Assembly: GCF_963678635.1 (NCBI RefSeq)
Contig: NC_087063.1
Coordinates: 26,285,649 to 26,349,648 of the forward strand
Reading direction: 5' to 3'
Source of the DNA: Symsagittifera roscoffensis
Taxonomy: Eukaryota > Xenacoelomorpha > Acoela > Convolutidae
DNA: 64,000 bases
How positions within the stretch are numbered: position 1 is the stretch's first letter; the number at the start of each line of letters is the position of its first letter. Under the pieces are notes generated by a model that was not told where the DNA came from, did no database searches, and saw only the letters and a list, made by a program, of their open reading frames with translations. Positions 63,600 through 64,000 of this stretch are shown here, in pieces. Made by a program: the position numbers and the translations under genes.

Positions 63600-64000
63600 C
63601 AAGTTGGTCGGTTAGTTAATGCGAGAGAACAACCCAGAAGTCGATTCAATTTAAAAAAACTAGCTAATTTTACGTCATGGGTCACACGACCCTGTTTTGA
63701 ATCGCCTCATTAAGTTCGAAAACCCCGGACAATACTTGACTTTTTGTTGGTTTATGCTTAAGGTTGATTAAAGAGAACAAAAGTGTACAGGCAAAAACTG
63801 GTCGAGTAACGAATGAAGACGAAGTGTGCATCCAACACCCGTCAATAATGAACTGAATAAAAAAAATTTATGCGTGGCAGTTTGATTTTGTCCGAAATAA
63901 ACAATATTTTTCAAATTTTTTTAGCTTATAATAAAAAAAGCTTCCTTCTAGGTAAGCTGTTTTTTAAGCTCGCTGTAGTCGGTCAATTTTGAGCTATATT
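63600..64000. other. Right edge, nothing recognised
   Basis: AT-rich sequence without an exon or repeat that I can support. Confidence 0.4.

Overview
The window is metazoan nuclear DNA. Exons are short and GC-richer than their surroundings, introns are AT-rich and run from under 100 bp to 20 kb, splice sites are mostly GT-AG with consistent phases, and the non-coding sequence is packed with small non-autonomous transposons. The phylum cannot be named from the sequence alone; a non-vertebrate animal is the best guess. There are no rRNA genes, CRISPR arrays or bacterial-type operons.

Layout. (1) 1290-6568 (+): a five-exon gene model for a roughly 715-residue, highly charged, low-complexity protein. 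(2) 6569-13094: repeat-rich DNA with hAT-like MITEs (two of them nested), foldback elements, a hairpin-rich repeat and a (GT)n microsatellite. (3) 13095-20756 (+): nine phase-compatible exons of a second Arg/Ser/Gln-rich, coiled-coil-containing protein, with its 5' end not found. It shares a recurrent short Ser-Ala-Lys-Ser motif with the first model and may belong to the same transcription unit. One of its introns looks like a GC-AG intron, and one acceptor lies at the edge of a SINE-like repeat. (4) 20830-23155: a giant hairpin, direct repeats and a MITE. (5) 23155-49117 (-): four exons of a Cys-loop ligand-gated ion-channel subunit (GABA/glycine-receptor-like). They encode most of the extracellular ligand-binding domain, including a canonical 13-residue Cys-loop with FPMD. 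No transmembrane exon is visible, and the last exon reads into a stop seven codons after its presumed donor. The 20-kb intron between the first two recognised exons holds a 15-kb array of a CpG-rich 23-bp satellite (29285-44313), organised into 46-bp dimers, 276-bp higher-order units and larger duplications, and ending in a 200-N assembly gap. (6) 49118-64000: AT-rich, gene-poor DNA with SINE-like elements, a tRNA-Met-derived SINE, a 63-bp minisatellite, clustered ATTATAATCGATTATAAT palindromes and a frameshifted coding remnant at 63170-63583.

The plus-strand genes and the receptor are convergent, tail to tail. Nothing in the sequence shows a functional link between them. The items most worth following up are the extracellular-only receptor model, the hierarchical satellite inside its intron, and the unfamiliar charged-protein locus with its odd splice sites.
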